Shown: piece after piece, positions 42,009 through 50,863 of the stretch | Numbering within the stretch: the stretch's first letter is position 1 | Layout: each line of letters opens with the position of its first letter | NCBI RefSeq assembly: GCF_000721175.1 | Contig: NZ_JOEZ01000015.1 | Coordinates: 1 to 64,000 of the forward strand | Length of the DNA: 64,000 nucleotides | Source of the DNA: Streptomyces anulatus | Lineage (GTDB): Bacteria > Actinomycetota > Actinomycetes > Streptomycetales > Streptomycetaceae | Reading direction: 5' to 3' | Notes under the pieces: model-generated | The model's database searches: none | The model's input: the letters and a program-made list of their open reading frames with translations, nothing else | What the model was told of the DNA's origin: nothing | Program-made: the position numbers and the translations under genes

Positions 42009-43298
42009 TCAGGTGAATGTGGGGCCGAACGTGAACGGCAGCGAACCGACCCGGTTGTCGAAATTCGAATCGACCAGTTCCGGATCTCCCAGATTCCGCA
42101 TGACGGGCCTTCGGTCGATCAGTTCCCGGAACAGCGCTGTCATTTCGAGGCGGGCCAGATGAGCTCCCAGACAGTGATGCGGGCCCCCGCCGCCATACCC
42201 CAGATGGGGATTGGGCGACCGGGTGATGTCGAAGCGATCCGGATGGGTGAAAACCGTCTCGTCGCGATTGGCCGACGCGTAGACGAGGGCGACTTTCTCG
42301 CCCGGAACGAACGTACGGCCGCCGAGTTCGCATGCAGTGGTGACGGTCCTGCGGAACTGGATGATCGGCGTGGAATGCCGGACGATCTCGTCGACGGCGC
42401 CGCCGATGTACCGGTCGAAGTCGGACCGCAGCAGCTCCCGCTGCTCCGGATGCCGGTCGATCAGGAACAGCCCGTGCGCGATGGCGTTACGGGTCGTCTC
42501 CACCCCGGCCACCAGCAGCAGCGAGAAGAAGGCCCCCAGTTGCCGCCCGGACAGTGCCTCGCCGTCGACGTCCGCCCGCACGAGCGCCGAGACCAGGTCG
42601 TCCTCGGGGTGCCGGCGGCGCTCCCGGGCGAGGCGCCCCATGACCCACTGCATCCGGGCCAGGGACGCCAGCCCCCGGCCGGGAATCCGCAGCCGGGCCC
42701 GGCCCCGGCGCTCGACGCCGACGTGCTCCGAGGCGTGGTCGATCTGCTCCGCGATCCGCGCCCGGTACGCCTGCGGGATGCCCATCAGGTCGCAGATCAC
42801 CTCCAGCGGCAGGCGTGAGGCCGCCGACGGCATGAAGTCCCCGGGCCGCTCGGAGATCAGCTCGTCCACCAGCCGCCCGGCGAGCCGGCCGACGTTCTCC
42901 TCGACGTCCGCCAGCAGCCGCGGGGTGAACCGCCGCGAGATGATCCGGCGCAGCGCCGCGTGCTCGGGCCCGTCCATGTTGACCATCGAGTTCCCGAACA
43001 GCGCCTTCGCCCAGCCGGCCGGCTCCGGGGTGGTGACCCCCGGGGCGCTCGCGAACACCTTGGGCGTGCGGCTCGCGGTCCGCACGTCGGCATGGCGCAC
43101 CAGGGCGTGGAACGGCTTGCCGGAGGTGCGCGCGGTACCGGGCCGTGGAGTGAACAGGACCGGCGCGTCCAGCTCCCGCAGCAGGGCGAACGCCCGGAGC
43201 CTCTCGGGGCGCGGCAACCGCCAGAACGCCGGGTCGGCCAGATCGACGTCCGCCGCGCGCAGTACACGGTCCCCGGACAGCTGGTACGGAACGGTCAT
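42009..43298 (-). CDS. Cytochrome P450 monooxygenase
   Basis: A 429-residue soluble bacterial P450. The I-helix oxygen motif is VAGVETTRN, the ExxR motif is EIVR, and the haem loop is GYGGGGPHHCLGAHLAR with the iron-ligand cysteine. The ATG at 43298 (MTVPYQLS) is preferred because GGAGG lies eight bases upstream; longer forms start with basic low-complexity sequence. It would hydroxylate an organic substrate using ferredoxin partners, which are not encoded alongside. It is divergent from the tyrosinase operon, sharing about 245 bases of promoter sequence. The substrate cannot be predicted. Confidence 0.92.
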   Translation of the reverse strand: MTVPYQLSGDRVLRAADVDLADPAFWRLPRPERLRAFALLRELDAPVLFTPRPGTARTSGKPFHALVRHADVRTASRTPKVFASAPGVTTPEPAGWAKALFGNSMVNMDGPEHAALRRIISRRFTPRLLADVEENVGRLAGRLVDELISERPGDFMPSAASRLPLEVICDLMGIPQAYRARIAEQIDHASEHVGVERRGRARLRIPGRGLASLARMQWVMGRLARERRRHPEDDLVSALVRADVDGEALSGRQLGAFFSLLLVAGVETTRNAIAHGLFLIDRHPEQRELLRSDFDRYIGGAVDEIVRHSTPIIQFRRTVTTACELGGRTFVPGEKVALVYASANRDETVFTHPDRFDITRSPNPHLGYGGGGPHHCLGAHLARLEMTALFRELIDRRPVMRNLGDPELVDSNFDNRVGSLPFTFGPTFT

Positions 43299-43501
43299 GC
43301 CCATCACCTCCACGGTTCGCCCGGCCATGTTCCGGTCCACCGGCCGTAGGAGGCCGCCCGACGCGGCCCGTAGCGCCTGATGGCCCCGCGCCCTCACGCG
43401 TTTGACCCAACGTGACCGCCGCGAGTGGGCCGTACGCCGCACGCACGAGAACTGTTTCGCCATCGCCTCGTTGTCAACATCGCCATCAGAGGCAACTCGG
43501 A

Positions 43502-43527
43502 CGAGTTAACGAGTCGAGTCAACGAGA
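43502..43527 (+). repeat. Tandem 13-bp direct repeat upstream of melC1
   Basis: CGAGTTAACGAGT and CGAGTCAACGAGA follow each other directly 17 bases before the melC1 start. The two copies differ at two positions. Spaced about one helical turn apart, they could be a regulator site for the tyrosinase operon. Confidence 0.55.
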
Positions 43528-43543
43528 GGCAGGCAGTCATCTC

Positions 43544-44023
43544 ATGAGCCCCACCCCCGCGAAACCGGGCGGCACCCGCGTTCCCTCCCGCCGGATCGTC
43601 CTGCGCGGAGCCTTCACCGCAGCCGTGGTCACGGGCACCGCAGGCGCCCTGATCCCGCTGCTCGACCGTGAGCAGGCCACCGCGGCCCGGCCCGCGCCGG
43701 CGCCCGAGGCGCCCGGAGCAGGCCCCGGAGCCACGACGGAAGAGTTCGCCGAGATGTACCGGGGCCGGGAGATCCGGGGGACGGCGACCGCCGTCGTCCC
43801 CGCCGCGGCCTCGGACGACGACCGCGTGCTGGTCGCCGCCGAACCCGGCACCGAGATCCGCATCGACGGCAGGCCGCTGCACGTCATGAGGCGGGCGGAC
43901 GGCACCTATCTGAGCGACGTTCGGCACTACGAGTCGTACCCGACGCTGCTGGAGACGGCCCGTGCCGCCGTCGACGAGCTCGGCGCCGCCGGACTCGCGC
44001 ACCCCGCCACACACCGCATGTGA
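43544..44023 (+). CDS. melC1: Tyrosinase copper chaperone MelC1
   Basis: A 159-residue exported helper protein that inserts copper into tyrosinase and carries it through the Tat pathway. The N-terminus has a Tat-like signal, SRRIVLRGAFTAAVV, ending near ATAARP. The MelC1 domain is recognised from RGREIRGTATA, VLVAAEPGTEIRIDGRPLHV and MRRADGTYLSDVRHYESY, including a His-Val-Met segment thought to pass copper. The linker after the signal is unusually Pro/Ala-rich. It is 19 bases upstream of melC2, as in the classical mel operon. Confidence 0.92.
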   Translation: MSPTPAKPGGTRVPSRRIVLRGAFTAAVVTGTAGALIPLLDREQATAARPAPAPEAPGAGPGATTEEFAEMYRGREIRGTATAVVPAAASDDDRVLVAAEPGTEIRIDGRPLHVMRRADGTYLSDVRHYESYPTLLETARAAVDELGAAGLAHPATHRM

Positions 44024-44042
44024 ACCAGGAGGACCAGCACCG

Positions 44043-44906
44043 GTGTACACCCGCAAGAACCAGCGCGACCTCACGCGCACCGAAAAGCGCCGACTCGTCG
44101 ACGCGATCCTGAAACTGAAGCGCTCGGGCCGCTACGACGACTTCGTCGTCATGCACCGGGAGTACTACGTCATGGACACCGAGAGGCGGCCGCGTCCGGC
44201 GCACATGACGTCCTCGTTCTTCCCCTGGCACCGCCAGTACCTGCTGGAGTTCGAGAAGGCGCTCCAGGGCGTCGACGCGGGCGTCAGCGTCCCCTACTGG
44301 GACTGGACCCGGGACAACAAGCCGACCTCATCCCTGTGGGCGGAGGACTTCCTCGGCGGCAACGGCAGGCCCGGCGACCGCCAGGTCACCACCGGAGCGT
44401 TCGCCTACGACGCGGGCAACTGGAGCGTGGGCAGGGGCGTCACCGACGAGCACTACCTCACCCGCAACTTCGGCAGGCCCGGCGGAAACCCGGTCTCCCT
44501 CCCCACCGGGAACGACGTGGCACGGGCGCTCAAGGACCCCGTCTACGACACGCAGCCCTGGAACAGCATCAGCACCGAGGGCTTCCGCAACCGCATCGAG
44601 GGATGGGGGATCCGGGGTGTGCGCACGGTGGGCCTCCACAACCAGGTCCACCAGTGGGTCGGGGGTCCGATGGCGGGCGCGGCCTCCCCCGAGGACCCGG
44701 TGTTCTGGCTCCACCACTCCTTCATCGACCTGCTGTGGGACCGGTGGCGCAAGGCCCACCCGAAGTCCGCCTACCTACCGGGCCGCAAGCCCGCCTCGCC
44801 CGGACCGGACCGTGACTACGTCTTCGGCATCGACGAGGCGATGCCCCCGTGGGGAGTGACCCCGAGGAAACTCCTCGACCACAGCAAGACCTACCGCTAC
44901 GCCTGA
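44043..44906 (+). CDS. melC2: Tyrosinase MelC2
   Basis: A 287-residue type-3 copper monooxygenase that oxidises tyrosine and other phenols to quinones, leading to melanin. CuA ligands are in VMHREYY, PAHMTSSF and FPWHRQYLLEFE, and CuB ligands in GLHNQVHQWVGG and FWLHHSFIDLLWDRW. All six histidines are present. A GTG at 44043 with AGGAGG upstream starts the protein. It has no signal of its own and depends on MelC1 for export. Length is slightly greater than the classical 273 residues. A perfect hairpin follows. Confidence 0.95.
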   Translation: MYTRKNQRDLTRTEKRRLVDAILKLKRSGRYDDFVVMHREYYVMDTERRPRPAHMTSSFFPWHRQYLLEFEKALQGVDAGVSVPYWDWTRDNKPTSSLWAEDFLGGNGRPGDRQVTTGAFAYDAGNWSVGRGVTDEHYLTRNFGRPGGNPVSLPTGNDVARALKDPVYDTQPWNSISTEGFRNRIEGWGIRGVRTVGLHNQVHQWVGGPMAGAASPEDPVFWLHHSFIDLLWDRWRKAHPKSAYLPGRKPASPGPDRDYVFGIDEAMPPWGVTPRKLLDHSKTYRYA

Positions 44907-44917
44907 GCCCGGACGAA

Positions 44918-44959
44918 GGAAGGGCCGGCTCCCTCCGCGAGGAGGGAGCCGGCCCTTCC
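44918..44959 (+). terminator. Perfect 19-bp hairpin after melC2
   Basis: GGAAGGGCCGGCTCCCTCC at 44918-44936 pairs perfectly with 44941-44959 around a GCGA tetraloop (GNRA type). It stands between melC2 and the convergent chaplin gene, so it probably ends transcription from both sides. Confidence 0.9.
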
Positions 44960-44973
44960 GGAACTACGGGGGA

Positions 44974-45255
44974 TCAGCGGCCGTAGCCGTAGTCGCCCTT
45001 GTCGTGGTGACCGCCGTCGGCGTTGACGCAGGTGTTGCCGAAGGCCGGGTTCAGCAGACCGCCCACGTTGATCGTGTTGCCGCAGAGGTTCACCGGCACG
45101 TGCACGGGGAGCTGGGCCACATTGCCCGAGCCGACGCCGGGGGAGGCGGCCGCGAGGCCCTGCGCGCCGGCGTCCGCGGACGCCATGCCGGCGCCGCCGG
45201 CGATCAGGGCGCCGGTGCCCGCCATGACCGCGGCGACCTTCGTCATACGAGACAT
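44974..45255 (-). CDS. Short chaplin with charged C-terminal extension
   Basis: A 93-residue secreted surfactant protein that coats aerial hyphae and spores. The signal peptide covers residues 1-28 (VAAVMAGTGALIAGGAGMASA). One chaplin domain follows, ASPGVGSGNVAQLPVHVPVN through LLNPAFGNTC, with the two conserved cysteines. After the domain an extra tail, ADGGHHDKGDYGYGR, extends the protein beyond the usual end. No sortase signal is present, so it is a short, soluble-then-amyloid chaplin. The upstream GGAG-type site (aaggagttc) fits the ATG at 45255. Confidence 0.93.
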   Translation of the reverse strand: MSRMTKVAAVMAGTGALIAGGAGMASADAGAQGLAAASPGVGSGNVAQLPVHVPVNLCGNTINVGGLLNPAFGNTCVNADGGHHDKGDYGYGR

Positions 45256-45393
45256 TCAGAACTCCTTGTAAAGAAGGGGGTGTGCTGCGGACGCGAGGCC
45301 CGCACCCCCTGTCAACGCGGGAGACGCCGGATGGTAACGGAACACCTCATAGGTGATATCTCCGACGCCCCTGCCCGGCGTACGCCCGGCGCG

Positions 45394-46542
45394 TCAGCGC
45401 CCGATCACCGGAAGCCCCGTCAGCCGCTCGCGCCAGTCACGCGCCGCCGGGAACCGGGCCTTCACGGTCTCCACCGCCCGCTCCCGCACCGCCACCTGCG
45501 ACTCGCGCAGCCGCAGCAGCGGTTCGAGCCCCGGGCGGGCCAGCAGCAGCCGCTGGTTGACCACGGGCACCGGCCCCCAGTGGTTCTTGTAGCTCTCCGC
45601 ACCGCGCAGCAGGCTCAGCACCTCGCGCCCGGCGTCCGAGGCCTGCTGGGCGACCTCGCGCAGCAGCATCGTCGACACATCCACCTTCCGCTCGCGCAGC
45701 GCCGGATCCGCGCCGTACAGATAGCCGCCCGTCAGATGCCCGGACTGCAACGACAGGTTGGACGCCACCACCTCGCCGTTCAGCCGGAACTCGGTCATGG
45801 CCGCGGTGCCGTCCGCCACCATCCGCCCCACCGACCGGATCAGATGGTCCGAGAACCGCGCCCGCAGATGCTCGGGATTGACCCCCCGGCCCTCCCACTG
45901 CCGCTCGTGCAGCCGCAGCAGCGTGCCGACCGCCGCCGGCACCCCGTCCCGCGGGATCCGGTGCGCCTCGACGCCCAGCGCGTCGACCTTGCGCAGCTTC
46001 GAGCGCAGCCGCTGCCCCCGCGAGCCCGTCAGCCGGGCCACGAGGTCGGCCAGCGGCTCGGCCGGAAGCTCCATGCACGTCGAGTCCGTGAGCCGGCTCC
46101 TGGCTCCCGGCCACCGCCCGAACAGCAACTGCGCGGACGCGTCCGGCCGGACCTCCCGCAGGTCCACCACGGTGTGCCGGGCAGCCCGGTCCAGACCGCG
46201 CCCCAGCGCCCCCACCGCGTACCCGGCCTCCTCCTCGTCCAGGAGGATGTCGAAGAAGTCGGAGATGGCCCCGCCCATCGGGACGAGCAGCGGCATCGGA
46301 CGGTGCACCAGCATCAGCGGGGCCGCCCCGATCAGCCGCCCCGACCGGCGGACCAGCAGCACCCGCAGCCGGCCCTCCTGCCCGTACGAGATCCACCACG
46401 AGTGCAGCCACGCGTGGCTCTGGAACGGGGTGGCGGTGGCGCAGCGGCGGTGCAGCGCGTCCCACTCCCCGGCCAGCGCGCCGAACTCCCGGAAGTCCCG
46501 GCACAGGGTCACGGCGAGGCTGCCCGCCCGGTGCGCCGTCAT
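45394..46542 (-). CDS. GNAT-fold acyltransferase at the end of the exopolysaccharide operon
   Basis: A 382-residue protein of the BioF2-like/FemAB-related GNAT group often found in polysaccharide loci. ATPFQSHAWLHSWWISYG near residue 40 and LRGAESYKNHWGPV near 320 are typical of the family, in which two GNAT-like halves bind acyl-CoA. It probably acetylates a sugar unit of the exported glycan, perhaps on a 4-amino or hydroxyl group. It is the last gene of the leftward operon, overlapping the Wzz gene by ATGA. The exact acceptor is unknown. Confidence 0.8.
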   Translation of the reverse strand: MTAHRAGSLAVTLCRDFREFGALAGEWDALHRRCATATPFQSHAWLHSWWISYGQEGRLRVLLVRRSGRLIGAAPLMLVHRPMPLLVPMGGAISDFFDILLDEEEAGYAVGALGRGLDRAARHTVVDLREVRPDASAQLLFGRWPGARSRLTDSTCMELPAEPLADLVARLTGSRGQRLRSKLRKVDALGVEAHRIPRDGVPAAVGTLLRLHERQWEGRGVNPEHLRARFSDHLIRSVGRMVADGTAAMTEFRLNGEVVASNLSLQSGHLTGGYLYGADPALRERKVDVSTMLLREVAQQASDAGREVLSLLRGAESYKNHWGPVPVVNQRLLLARPGLEPLLRLRESQVAVRERAVETVKARFPAARDWRERLTGLPVIGR

Positions 46543-47213
46543 CGGACGAGCTCCCGCTCGTCCTGGGCGACGCTGCCGCCCCCGGCCGTCGGGCCGGGCA
46601 CCTGCGCCGAGACGCTCCAGCCGGCCCGGCGCGGCCGCACCAGCAGCACGAGACCGCCCAGCAGACCGCCCGCCGCCGCCCCCACGGCGCTACCCAGCGG
46701 CACCGACGGTGAGACCGGCCGGTCCGGCGTCATCGCATGGGTGAACTTGATCAGCTTCACCCCGGTGTCCTCGGAGACGTGGCCGCTGCTCACGACGACG
46801 GCCTCGATGACCGCGTTCGCGATGTCGGCCGCCCGGTGCCGGTCCTCGGACGTGCCCGTCACCGCGATCATCGGCGAGTCGGGCGAGGTCTCCGACCGGA
46901 CGTGGGACCGCAGTTCGCGCAACGGCTCGCCGGCCGCGCCCTGGGCGTACGAGAGCGTCGCGTCGCTCGTCGTCAGCCGCCCGTACGACTGGGCGTACCC
47001 CAGTGCCGCCGAGGGGTCCGTCTCCCCTTCGGCGACCGCCATCGCATAGCTCGTGGCCTCGTACTGCGGCGCGGCGAGCGCACCGTACGAGAGTCCGGAC
47101 GCGGTGCCGATCAGCACACAGACGGGCAGCGGCCACCAGTGCGGAAGCCGGGTGAGGGCGGTGCGCAGCCGACGGACGACGACATGTCGCTGCTGCTCGG
47201 GTGACTCGGTCAT
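46539..47213 (-). CDS. Wzz-like chain-length determinant
   Basis: A 224-residue membrane protein with two hydrophobic segments (about 31-50 and 172-193) flanking an outer domain, as in polysaccharide co-polymerases. AAPQYEATSYAMAV after the first helix and PDRPVSPSVPLGSAVGAAAG before the second are the usual Wzz signatures. It sets the length of the polymer made by the Wzy-type ligase-polymerase. There is no attached tyrosine kinase domain. It overlaps the preceding glycosyltransferase gene by four bases. Confidence 0.82.
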   Translation of the reverse strand: MTESPEQQRHVVVRRLRTALTRLPHWWPLPVCVLIGTASGLSYGALAAPQYEATSYAMAVAEGETDPSAALGYAQSYGRLTTSDATLSYAQGAAGEPLRELRSHVRSETSPDSPMIAVTGTSEDRHRAADIANAVIEAVVVSSGHVSEDTGVKLIKFTHAMTPDRPVSPSVPLGSAVGAAAGGLLGGLVLLVRPRRAGWSVSAQVPGPTAGGGSVAQDERELVR

Positions 47214-48346
47214 GAAAGGGCTCTCCGGTTCGGTGGGGCGGTGTCGAGGGCGTACGCGTACACATCCATCAGGCGCTCGCTGCTGCGCCTGATGTCGTAA
47301 TGGCCGACGGCCCGGGGCGGCGGCTGCCGGTCCCCGCGGGCCTGTATCCGCTGCCGCAGCCGGGCCGTCAGCTCCTCGGGGCTCCCGGCGATCCGGGTGG
47401 CCCCCGGGGCGTGGGCTGCGGGCAGGTCGTCGATGGCCGGGCAGGCGTCGTGGAGCACGGGCAGTCCGGCGGCGAGCGCCTCCACGGCGGCGAGGCCGAA
47501 GGACTCCTCTCGCGACGTGGAGACGAAGGCGTCCAGGGCGCTGAGCAGCGCCGGCACACCCGGGACCGGGCCGTCCCCGTCCTCGTCGCACTCCCCGAGG
47601 AACCGGATCCGGTCCACCGCACCGAGCCGCAGGGACAGCGCCCGCAGAGCCCCCGCCTCCGGTCCGTCCCCGGCCAGCAGCAGCCGCGCCTCGGGCAGGG
47701 CGGCGACCGCGCGGATCAGCACGTCGAACCGCTTGCCCGGCACCAGCCGCCCGACCCCGCCGACGACGAACGCCTCCTCGGGAATGCCCAGGGCCGCCCG
47801 GACGGACGCCCGCCGCTCCCCGTCGAAGCGGAACCGGTCCGCGTCGATCCCGTTGGGCACCAGCCGGATCCGGTCGGCGGGCACCCCCCAGTCCCGCAGC
47901 CGGCCGGCCACGGTGGAGGAGACGGCGACGGTCGCCGAGCCGAGGCGTTCGGTGGAGAGGTAGAGGGCACGGATGCCCCGGGTGAGCGGGCGGCCCTCGA
48001 TCTCGGCGCGCCCCAGGGAGTGTTCGGTCGCGACGGTGGCCCGGGCCCCGGCGAGCCGGGCCGCGATCCTGCCGTACACACAGGCCCGGTACAGATGGGT
48101 ATGGACCAGGTCGTAGCGGCCGTCCCGGATCAGCCGGGCCAGCCTTCCGACGGCCGACAGGTCCCGGTTGCCGCGCATCCCGAGATGGGTCACCCGGATC
48201 CCGTCGGACCGCAGCTCCTCGGCCACCGCCCCCGGGTTGGTGAGCGTCACGACGTCGCACTCCACCGGCAGATGACGCAGCAGCAGCCGCAGCTGGCGCT
48301 CGGCGCCGCCGACCCCGAGCCCGGTGATGACGTGCAGCGCCCTCAC
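47210..48346 (-). CDS. Family-4 glycosyltransferase
   Basis: A 378-residue GT-B glycosyltransferase. The acceptor domain starts VRALHVITGLGVGGAERQLR with the glycine-rich loop; the donor domain has GVGRLVPGKRFDVLI, LLLAGDGPE and STSREESFGLAAVEALAAGL, the E(x7)E motif that binds the sugar nucleotide. It adds one sugar to the lipid-linked repeat unit at the inner membrane face. The GTG at 48346 overlaps the deacetylase stop (GTGA). No signal or membrane helix is seen. The sugar specificity is unknown. Confidence 0.88.
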   Translation of the reverse strand: MRALHVITGLGVGGAERQLRLLLRHLPVECDVVTLTNPGAVAEELRSDGIRVTHLGMRGNRDLSAVGRLARLIRDGRYDLVHTHLYRACVYGRIAARLAGARATVATEHSLGRAEIEGRPLTRGIRALYLSTERLGSATVAVSSTVAGRLRDWGVPADRIRLVPNGIDADRFRFDGERRASVRAALGIPEEAFVVGGVGRLVPGKRFDVLIRAVAALPEARLLLAGDGPEAGALRALSLRLGAVDRIRFLGECDEDGDGPVPGVPALLSALDAFVSTSREESFGLAAVEALAAGLPVLHDACPAIDDLPAAHAPGATRIAGSPEELTARLRQRIQARGDRQPPPRAVGHYDIRRSSERLMDVYAYALDTAPPNRRALS

Positions 48347-49158
48347 CGCGGGCCGCCCGTCCGCACCGGCCCGGCGACCCGCGAGCCCGTACCGGGCGCC
48401 GCCACCTGCCGCAGCCCGTGCCGCAGATCCTTCGCCCACAGCCGCACCCCCCGGTCCGCCTGGCTGATGTGGGTGCGGGGCAGGGCGAACCGGCTGAGCA
48501 GCGGGCCGGGAGCCAGCGCGCACGCGTAGCCGTAACCGGCCGTACGCGCGGCCTCCGTGACCCGGCGGTCGAGGATCCCGTACGGATAGCAGAAGCCCTC
48601 CGGGAGCGTGCCGGTGAGATCGCCGATCAGTTCCCGGCTGTGGACGGCCTCCCGGCGCAGCTCCTCGTCCGGCAGCGCCGTCAGGTCCTGGTGGTACAGG
48701 CCGTGCGAGCCGACCTCCATGCCCGCGGCGGCGACCCGCAGGACGTCCTCGTGGGTGAGCAGCGGCTTGCGCGGACCCAGCGGGTCCCACGCGTTGACCC
48801 CGCCCGGCCGTCCCGGCAGCACGAAGACCGTCGCCCGGAAGCCGTGCTTGCGCAGCACCGGCAGTGCCTCGCCGAGGAAGTCCGCGTACCCGTCGTCGAA
48901 GGTCAGCCCGACCAGCCCGCGCCGCCCCGCCGCCCCCGCGCGCAGCAGCTCGGACACCCCCACCCCCGTCAGCCGCCGGCTGCGCAGCCAGGACAGCTGC
49001 TCGTCGAGGCGCTCGGGGGAGACGGTGATGCCGTACGGATCGTCGCTCGGGTCCGTCACCGAGTGGTACGTGAGGATCCATGGCTGACGGCGGGTGTGCG
49101 GGCGGAGCCGGGACGAGGGAGCGTCGGCGCAGTGTGCCGAGGATTCAGCGGCCATCAA
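48343..49158 (-). CDS. Polysaccharide deacetylase (CE4 family)
   Basis: A 271-residue NodB-fold deacetylase removing N-acetyl groups from amino sugars. Motif 1, LTFDDGYADF, holds the catalytic base and metal Asp; motif 2 is SHGLYHQDLT with both metal histidines; motif 3 is CYPYGILDRR. No signal peptide is seen, so it may act on lipid-linked units in the cytoplasm or be poorly predicted. The start ATG at 49158 overlaps the end of the flippase gene by 14 bases. It implies that the exopolysaccharide contains a free amino sugar. Confidence 0.88.
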   Translation of the reverse strand: MMAAESSAHCADAPSSRLRPHTRRQPWILTYHSVTDPSDDPYGITVSPERLDEQLSWLRSRRLTGVGVSELLRAGAAGRRGLVGLTFDDGYADFLGEALPVLRKHGFRATVFVLPGRPGGVNAWDPLGPRKPLLTHEDVLRVAAAGMEVGSHGLYHQDLTALPDEELRREAVHSRELIGDLTGTLPEGFCYPYGILDRRVTEAARTAGYGYACALAPGPLLSRFALPRTHISQADRGVRLWAKDLRHGLRQVAAPGTGSRVAGPVRTGGPR

Positions 49159-50863
49159 GGAACCTCCGTCGGGTGAGTGCCAGCAGGGATACGACCTCGG
49201 GCGAACGCAGGGCGAGCCCGGTCAGGAAGAACACGGAGGGGACGAGGAGACACCCGGCGGCGAGACTCAGCAACGCGTCGGGCACCAGGGGAGCACACGC
49301 CCAGCCGGCCACGCCCGCCGCCAGCGACGCCCCGGTGAGCCGGCCCAGCGACAGCGCGACGGCCCGAGTCCGGATCGGCACCACCCGGGGGCCGAGGCCC
49401 ATGAGGAGCAGCAGCGCCGTCGTGCTGATCCCGATCGCGTTGGCGGTCGCGATGCCGTTCACGCCGAAGCGGTACGTCAGCGCGTACCCGGCCCCCATGG
49501 TGACCAGCAGCCCGGTGCCCATGGCGAACGCCGGGAACCAGGTGGGCCGCCCGGACGAGAAGAACGGCCGGCTCAGCGCGCCGACCAGACAGTGCCCCAG
49601 CAGCCCCAGCGCGTACACCCGCATCACCTGGGCGGTGGAGTCGGTGTCCGAGACGTCGAACGCGCCGCGCTGGAAGAGCACCTCGATGATCCGGGGCGCG
49701 TAGCCGAGGACGACCGCCGTGCCGAGCAGCACCACCATCCCGGCCAGCGCCAGGTCCCGCTCGACCCGCCGCCGGGCCTTCTCCCGGTCCCCGGCGGCCA
49801 TGGCCTGCGCGACCACCGGGAAGGTCACCGTGCAGATCATCAGCGACAGCACCATCGGCATCTGTGCGACCTTCTGCGCGTAGTTCAGATGCGAGATCGC
49901 GCCCGCCGGCAGCGTGGAAGCGAGGAAGCGCTCCACCAGCACCTGGGACTGACGGCTCACCACGAACAGGACCACCGGGGCCAGGACCGCGAACCCCAGC
50001 AGCGGAGCGGTCCGCGCGGCCCGCCGCTTCCGTCGCCCGAGCCTCGGCAGCCGGGGCCGCCCGGGCGGCACCAGCCGCAGGAACAGGGGCAGCTGGGTCA
50101 GGATCATCAGTACGCTGCCGACCGCGACCCCCACCGCCGCGGCCCGTACCCCCCACGCCGCGTGCAGGGCCAGCGTCATCCCGATGATGCCGAGGTTGTA
50201 CGCGACATAGACCCCGGCCGGCGGCAGGAAGCTGCGGTGCGCGCGCAGCGCGGCGCTGAAGTAGCCGGTGATCCCGAAGGTGAGGACGGTGACCGCGGTC
50301 AGCCGGGTGCAGTCCACCGCGAGCCGCGGATCGGCGAGGCCGGGGGCCAGCATGCCCACGAACCACGGGGCGCCCGCGATCAGCAGGGCCGCGCCGCCGG
50401 AGAGCAGGAGGAACAGGCGGGGGAGCGTGGCCGCCACCAGATCCCGTACGGGGTCGGGACCGGGTCCCCCCTCGCCCGCCGCGCGTCGGGTCAGGGCAAG
50501 GCTGAAGGCCGGGACGAGGAGGAGCGCCATCCCGTCCTCGATCAGCAGCGTCGCCGCCATCTCGGGCACGGTCCAGGCGATGAGGAACGCGTCGCTGGCG
50601 TCGCTCGCCCCGAAGTACCGGGCGATGGCCTGGTCCCGCACCAGACCGAGGACGGCCCCCAGCACGGTCAGCACCGCTGTCCCCGCCGCCGCGCGGGCGA
50701 GGAAGGACCCGAGCCGGGGCGCCTCGCCGCTGTCCGTCTCCGGCGCGGTGCCGGGGGCGACTGGTCCCTCGGGCCCCGCCCCAGGCGCCGGGAGCAGCGT
50801 CGGGACGGGTGCCGTGTCCGCCGGGCGCGGCTCGGCCTCCGTCCCCGTACCGGTGTCGCTCAT
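49145..50863 (-). CDS. MurJ/Wzx-type polysaccharide flippase
   Basis: A 572-residue membrane protein of the MVF fold with about 14 helices after a Pro/Gly/Ala-rich 60-residue N-terminus. Recognisable segments are GLVRDQAIARYFGASDASDA at helix 1-2 and SHLNYAQKVAQMPMVL in the middle, both typical of MurJ-like flippases. In this cluster it would move the lipid-linked repeat unit across the membrane for polymerisation, rather than lipid II. The ATG at 50863 (MSDTGTG) overlaps the ligase gene end (ATGA). Confidence 0.87.
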   Translation of the reverse strand: MSDTGTGTEAEPRPADTAPVPTLLPAPGAGPEGPVAPGTAPETDSGEAPRLGSFLARAAAGTAVLTVLGAVLGLVRDQAIARYFGASDASDAFLIAWTVPEMAATLLIEDGMALLLVPAFSLALTRRAAGEGGPGPDPVRDLVAATLPRLFLLLSGGAALLIAGAPWFVGMLAPGLADPRLAVDCTRLTAVTVLTFGITGYFSAALRAHRSFLPPAGVYVAYNLGIIGMTLALHAAWGVRAAAVGVAVGSVLMILTQLPLFLRLVPPGRPRLPRLGRRKRRAARTAPLLGFAVLAPVVLFVVSRQSQVLVERFLASTLPAGAISHLNYAQKVAQMPMVLSLMICTVTFPVVAQAMAAGDREKARRRVERDLALAGMVVLLGTAVVLGYAPRIIEVLFQRGAFDVSDTDSTAQVMRVYALGLLGHCLVGALSRPFFSSGRPTWFPAFAMGTGLLVTMGAGYALTYRFGVNGIATANAIGISTTALLLLMGLGPRVVPIRTRAVALSLGRLTGASLAAGVAGWACAPLVPDALLSLAAGCLLVPSVFFLTGLALRSPEVVSLLALTRRRFLDGR

